From positions 1 to 64,000 of the forward strand of contig NZ_JAHKRN010000005.1 in the NCBI RefSeq assembly GCF_019396385.1: a DNA stretch of 64,000 bases, written 5' to 3'. Under the pieces are notes generated by a model. That model was not told the origin of the DNA. It ran no database searches and saw nothing but the letters and a program-made list of their open reading frames with translations. The number at the start of each line of letters is the position of its first letter. Within the stretch, counting starts at the first letter, position 1. This DNA comes from Nonomuraea harbinensis (lineage in GTDB: Bacteria > Actinomycetota > Actinomycetes > Streptosporangiales > Streptosporangiaceae). The position numbers and the translations under genes were made by a program. Positions 62,626 to 64,000 of the stretch are shown here, one piece after another.

Positions 62626-64000
62626 GACCTGCTCCGCATCTCGGCGAGCAGCGGCCAGGATCGGGCCGCGTGCTCGCGCAGGGTCAGGAAGTCCCGGTAC
62701 GCGCTCGCGTACGGGCCGGGCTCGGGCTCCACGACGTCCCCGAGCCGCACGTGCCGGGCGGCGGCGTCCTGGATCGTCGCGGCGCCGGTGGCGGCGAGCC
62801 CGACGAGGAAGGCGCCCCTCGCGCCGACCTCGGCGTCGGCCGGGCGCAGCACAGGCAGCCCGGTGACGGCGGCGATGAGCCGCAGCCACAGCCCGCTCGC
62901 CGAGCCGCCGCCGCAGACCCGCAGCTCGCGCGGGGCGGCGCCGGTGGCGGCCAGGCAGTCCTGGACGACGAGCGTGAGCCCTTCCAGCACGGCGCGGGCG
63001 AGGTGCTCGCGGCCGTGCTCGACGGACATGCCGAGGAACGCGCCCCTGGCGTACGGGTCGGAGAACGGCGCCCGCTCACCGGCGGGGGAGAAGTAGGGCA
63101 GGAACGCCAGCCCGCGCGCCCCCGGTTCGCTCCGCGCGGCCAGCTCGCTCAGCTCGGCGGGCCGGTCCAGGCCGAGCATCCGGCAGGCCCACTGGATCAC
63201 CTCGGTGCCGGCGAACGTGGGGAAGGCGCGCAGGTAGCCGCCCGGCGCCGCGATCGTGATGCCGACCGGGTCGCCGTCCAGGTCCGGCCGTTCGACCAGG
63301 GTCTCCACGCAGAGCGTGGTGCCGAGGATGCCGCACGCCTGCCCCGGGCTGACCGCGCCCGCGCCGAGCGCGGTCGTGACGATGTCGTACGGGGCCAGCA
63401 CCACGGGCGTGCCCTCGGCCAGCCCGAGTCGCTCCGCCGCCCGCTTCGACAGCCCGGCTGTGCGCCGGTCGTCGTCGCGGATGCCGGGCAGCAGCCGCTG
63501 CGCCCATTCCAGCCCGAACAGCTCAAGCAGCTCGGGCGCGTAGCGGCGGGCGCGCAGGTCCATGAACGGGGCGGAGGCGTCGGACTCGTCGGCGGCGAGC
63601 TCGCCGGTCAGCCGCGCGAAGATCCAGCCGCCGCAGGTGAGTGCGGCGGCGGAGCGGGCCAGTCGTGCGGGGTCGTGCTCCTTCAGCCAGGCGAGGATCG
63701 CGTGCGGCAGCCCGGAGGCCGCCGACGAGCCGTTGACCCGGAAGGCCCGCGCGGCCAGCCCGGACCGGGTCCAGCCGTCGACGATCCCGGCCGCGCGGCC
63801 GTCGTTCCACAGGATGGCCGGGCCGGTGGGCTCTCCGGCGGAGTCGACCAGCCAGCAGCCGTCGCCCTGCGCGGTCACGGCCACGAAGTCCACCGGCTCG
63901 CCGAGCGCGGCGGCCACCTCGCGCACGGTCGCCTCGACGGCGTCCCAGACCGCGGCCATGTCCTGCTCGGCGTGTCCGGGTACGGGTCTGGAGACGGTCG
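62622..64000 (-). CDS. FGGY-family carbohydrate kinase, 5' end outside window
   Basis: A partial gene open at the right edge; at least 458 residues of the C-terminal part are present. The frame continues upstream of ATG 63959 with SRPVPGHAEQD, the conserved FGGY segment before the EQDP motif, so the true start lies beyond 64000. Visible motifs are VAVTAQGDGCWLVD, LWNDGRA, GILGTTLCVETLV, FLPYFSPAGERAPF and RVCGGGSASGLWLRLIAAVTGLPV. It differs clearly from the second kinase and must act on a different compound or step. Its stop overlaps the next kinase start by ATGA. Confidence 0.9.
   Translation of the reverse strand, partial: TVSRPVPGHAEQDMAAVWDAVEATVREVAAALGEPVDFVAVTAQGDGCWLVDSAGEPTGPAILWNDGRAAGIVDGWTRSGLAARAFRVNGSSAASGLPHAILAWLKEHDPARLARSAAALTCGGWIFARLTGELAADESDASAPFMDLRARRYAPELLELFGLEWAQRLLPGIRDDDRRTAGLSKRAAERLGLAEGTPVVLAPYDIVTTALGAGAVSPGQACGILGTTLCVETLVERPDLDGDPVGITIAAPGGYLRAFPTFAGTEVIQWACRMLGLDRPAELSELAARSEPGARGLAFLPYFSPAGERAPFSDPYARGAFLGMSVEHGREHLARAVLEGLTLVVQDCLAATGAAPRELRVCGGGSASGLWLRLIAAVTGLPVLRPADAEVGARGAFLVGLAATGAATIQDAAARHVRLGDVVEPEPGPYASAYRDFLTLREHAARSWPLLAEMRSRS

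Overview
The window is a contiguous piece of a high-GC actinomycete chromosome. GC is roughly 70%, GTG and TTG starts are frequent, and many promoters look leaderless. The gene order ndgR-leuCD-hup-cofC-plsC-gpsA-ddl-thiL-thiD-rpmB-fakA-recG-rsmD-coaD-DUF177-rpmF-rnc-mutM-acyP-smc-ftsY matches the conserved actinobacterial core as I remember it from Streptomyces (around SCO5552-SCO5580). The linker-rich proteins and the accessory gene content suggest a Streptosporangiales member such as Nonomuraea; that assignment is inference. I see no rRNA, tRNA, CRISPR array, intact insertion sequence or prophage.

Region 1 (about 1-30.1 kb) is core housekeeping. It covers leucine biosynthesis and its IclR-type regulator, the nucleoid protein HU, a step of coenzyme F420 biosynthesis, phospholipid precursors, the peptidoglycan ligase Ddl, thiamine genes, two zinc-ribbon ribosomal proteins (L28, L32), RecG, RNase III, MutM, SMC and FtsY. 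It is interrupted by a lineage-specific membrane protein with a C-terminal CBM2-like domain and by an MFS/LysR divergent pair.

Region 2 (30.1-53.9 kb) is accessory. It holds a 24-aa peptide gene followed by an attenuator-like hairpin and a TPR protein, a cysteine desulfhydrase (Cds1) divergent from a SigR-like sigma factor with no anti-sigma gene next to it, and an EamA transporter divergent from an XRE-cupin regulator over clustered repeats. It continues with a polysaccharide deacetylase, DUF2461, an 841-aa membrane protein of unknown role, TypA/BipA and the C-terminal part of a STAND/AfsR-type regulator. It ends with a TetR/beta-glucosidase pair, two secreted metallopeptidases (LAS/M15-like and M14), an aldehyde dehydrogenase, an alpha/beta hydrolase, and an aldo/keto reductase divergent from a MerR regulator. 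Both of the latter have MerR-type promoters with a 19-bp spacer.

Region 3 (53.9-64.0 kb) starts with an ABC exporter. It then has a CUT1 sugar importer (binding protein and two permeases, no ATPase gene) behind a LacI-type palindrome, converging on a minus-strand operon that runs off the right edge. That operon contains two different FGGY sugar kinases, a low-complexity 86-aa cistron, a histidine phosphatase and a D-2-hydroxyacid dehydrogenase, all joined by 3-7-nt stop/start overlaps. Together these suggest uptake and catabolism of an unidentified sugar, polyol or hydroxylated acid.

The most unusual features are: the peptide/TPR pair; the tightly coupled operon with an inserted repeat-encoded cistron; in-frame low-complexity expansions inside conserved enzymes (ThiL, the SMC hinge, an FGGY kinase); and the paired MerR promoters that appear to give leaderless mRNAs.
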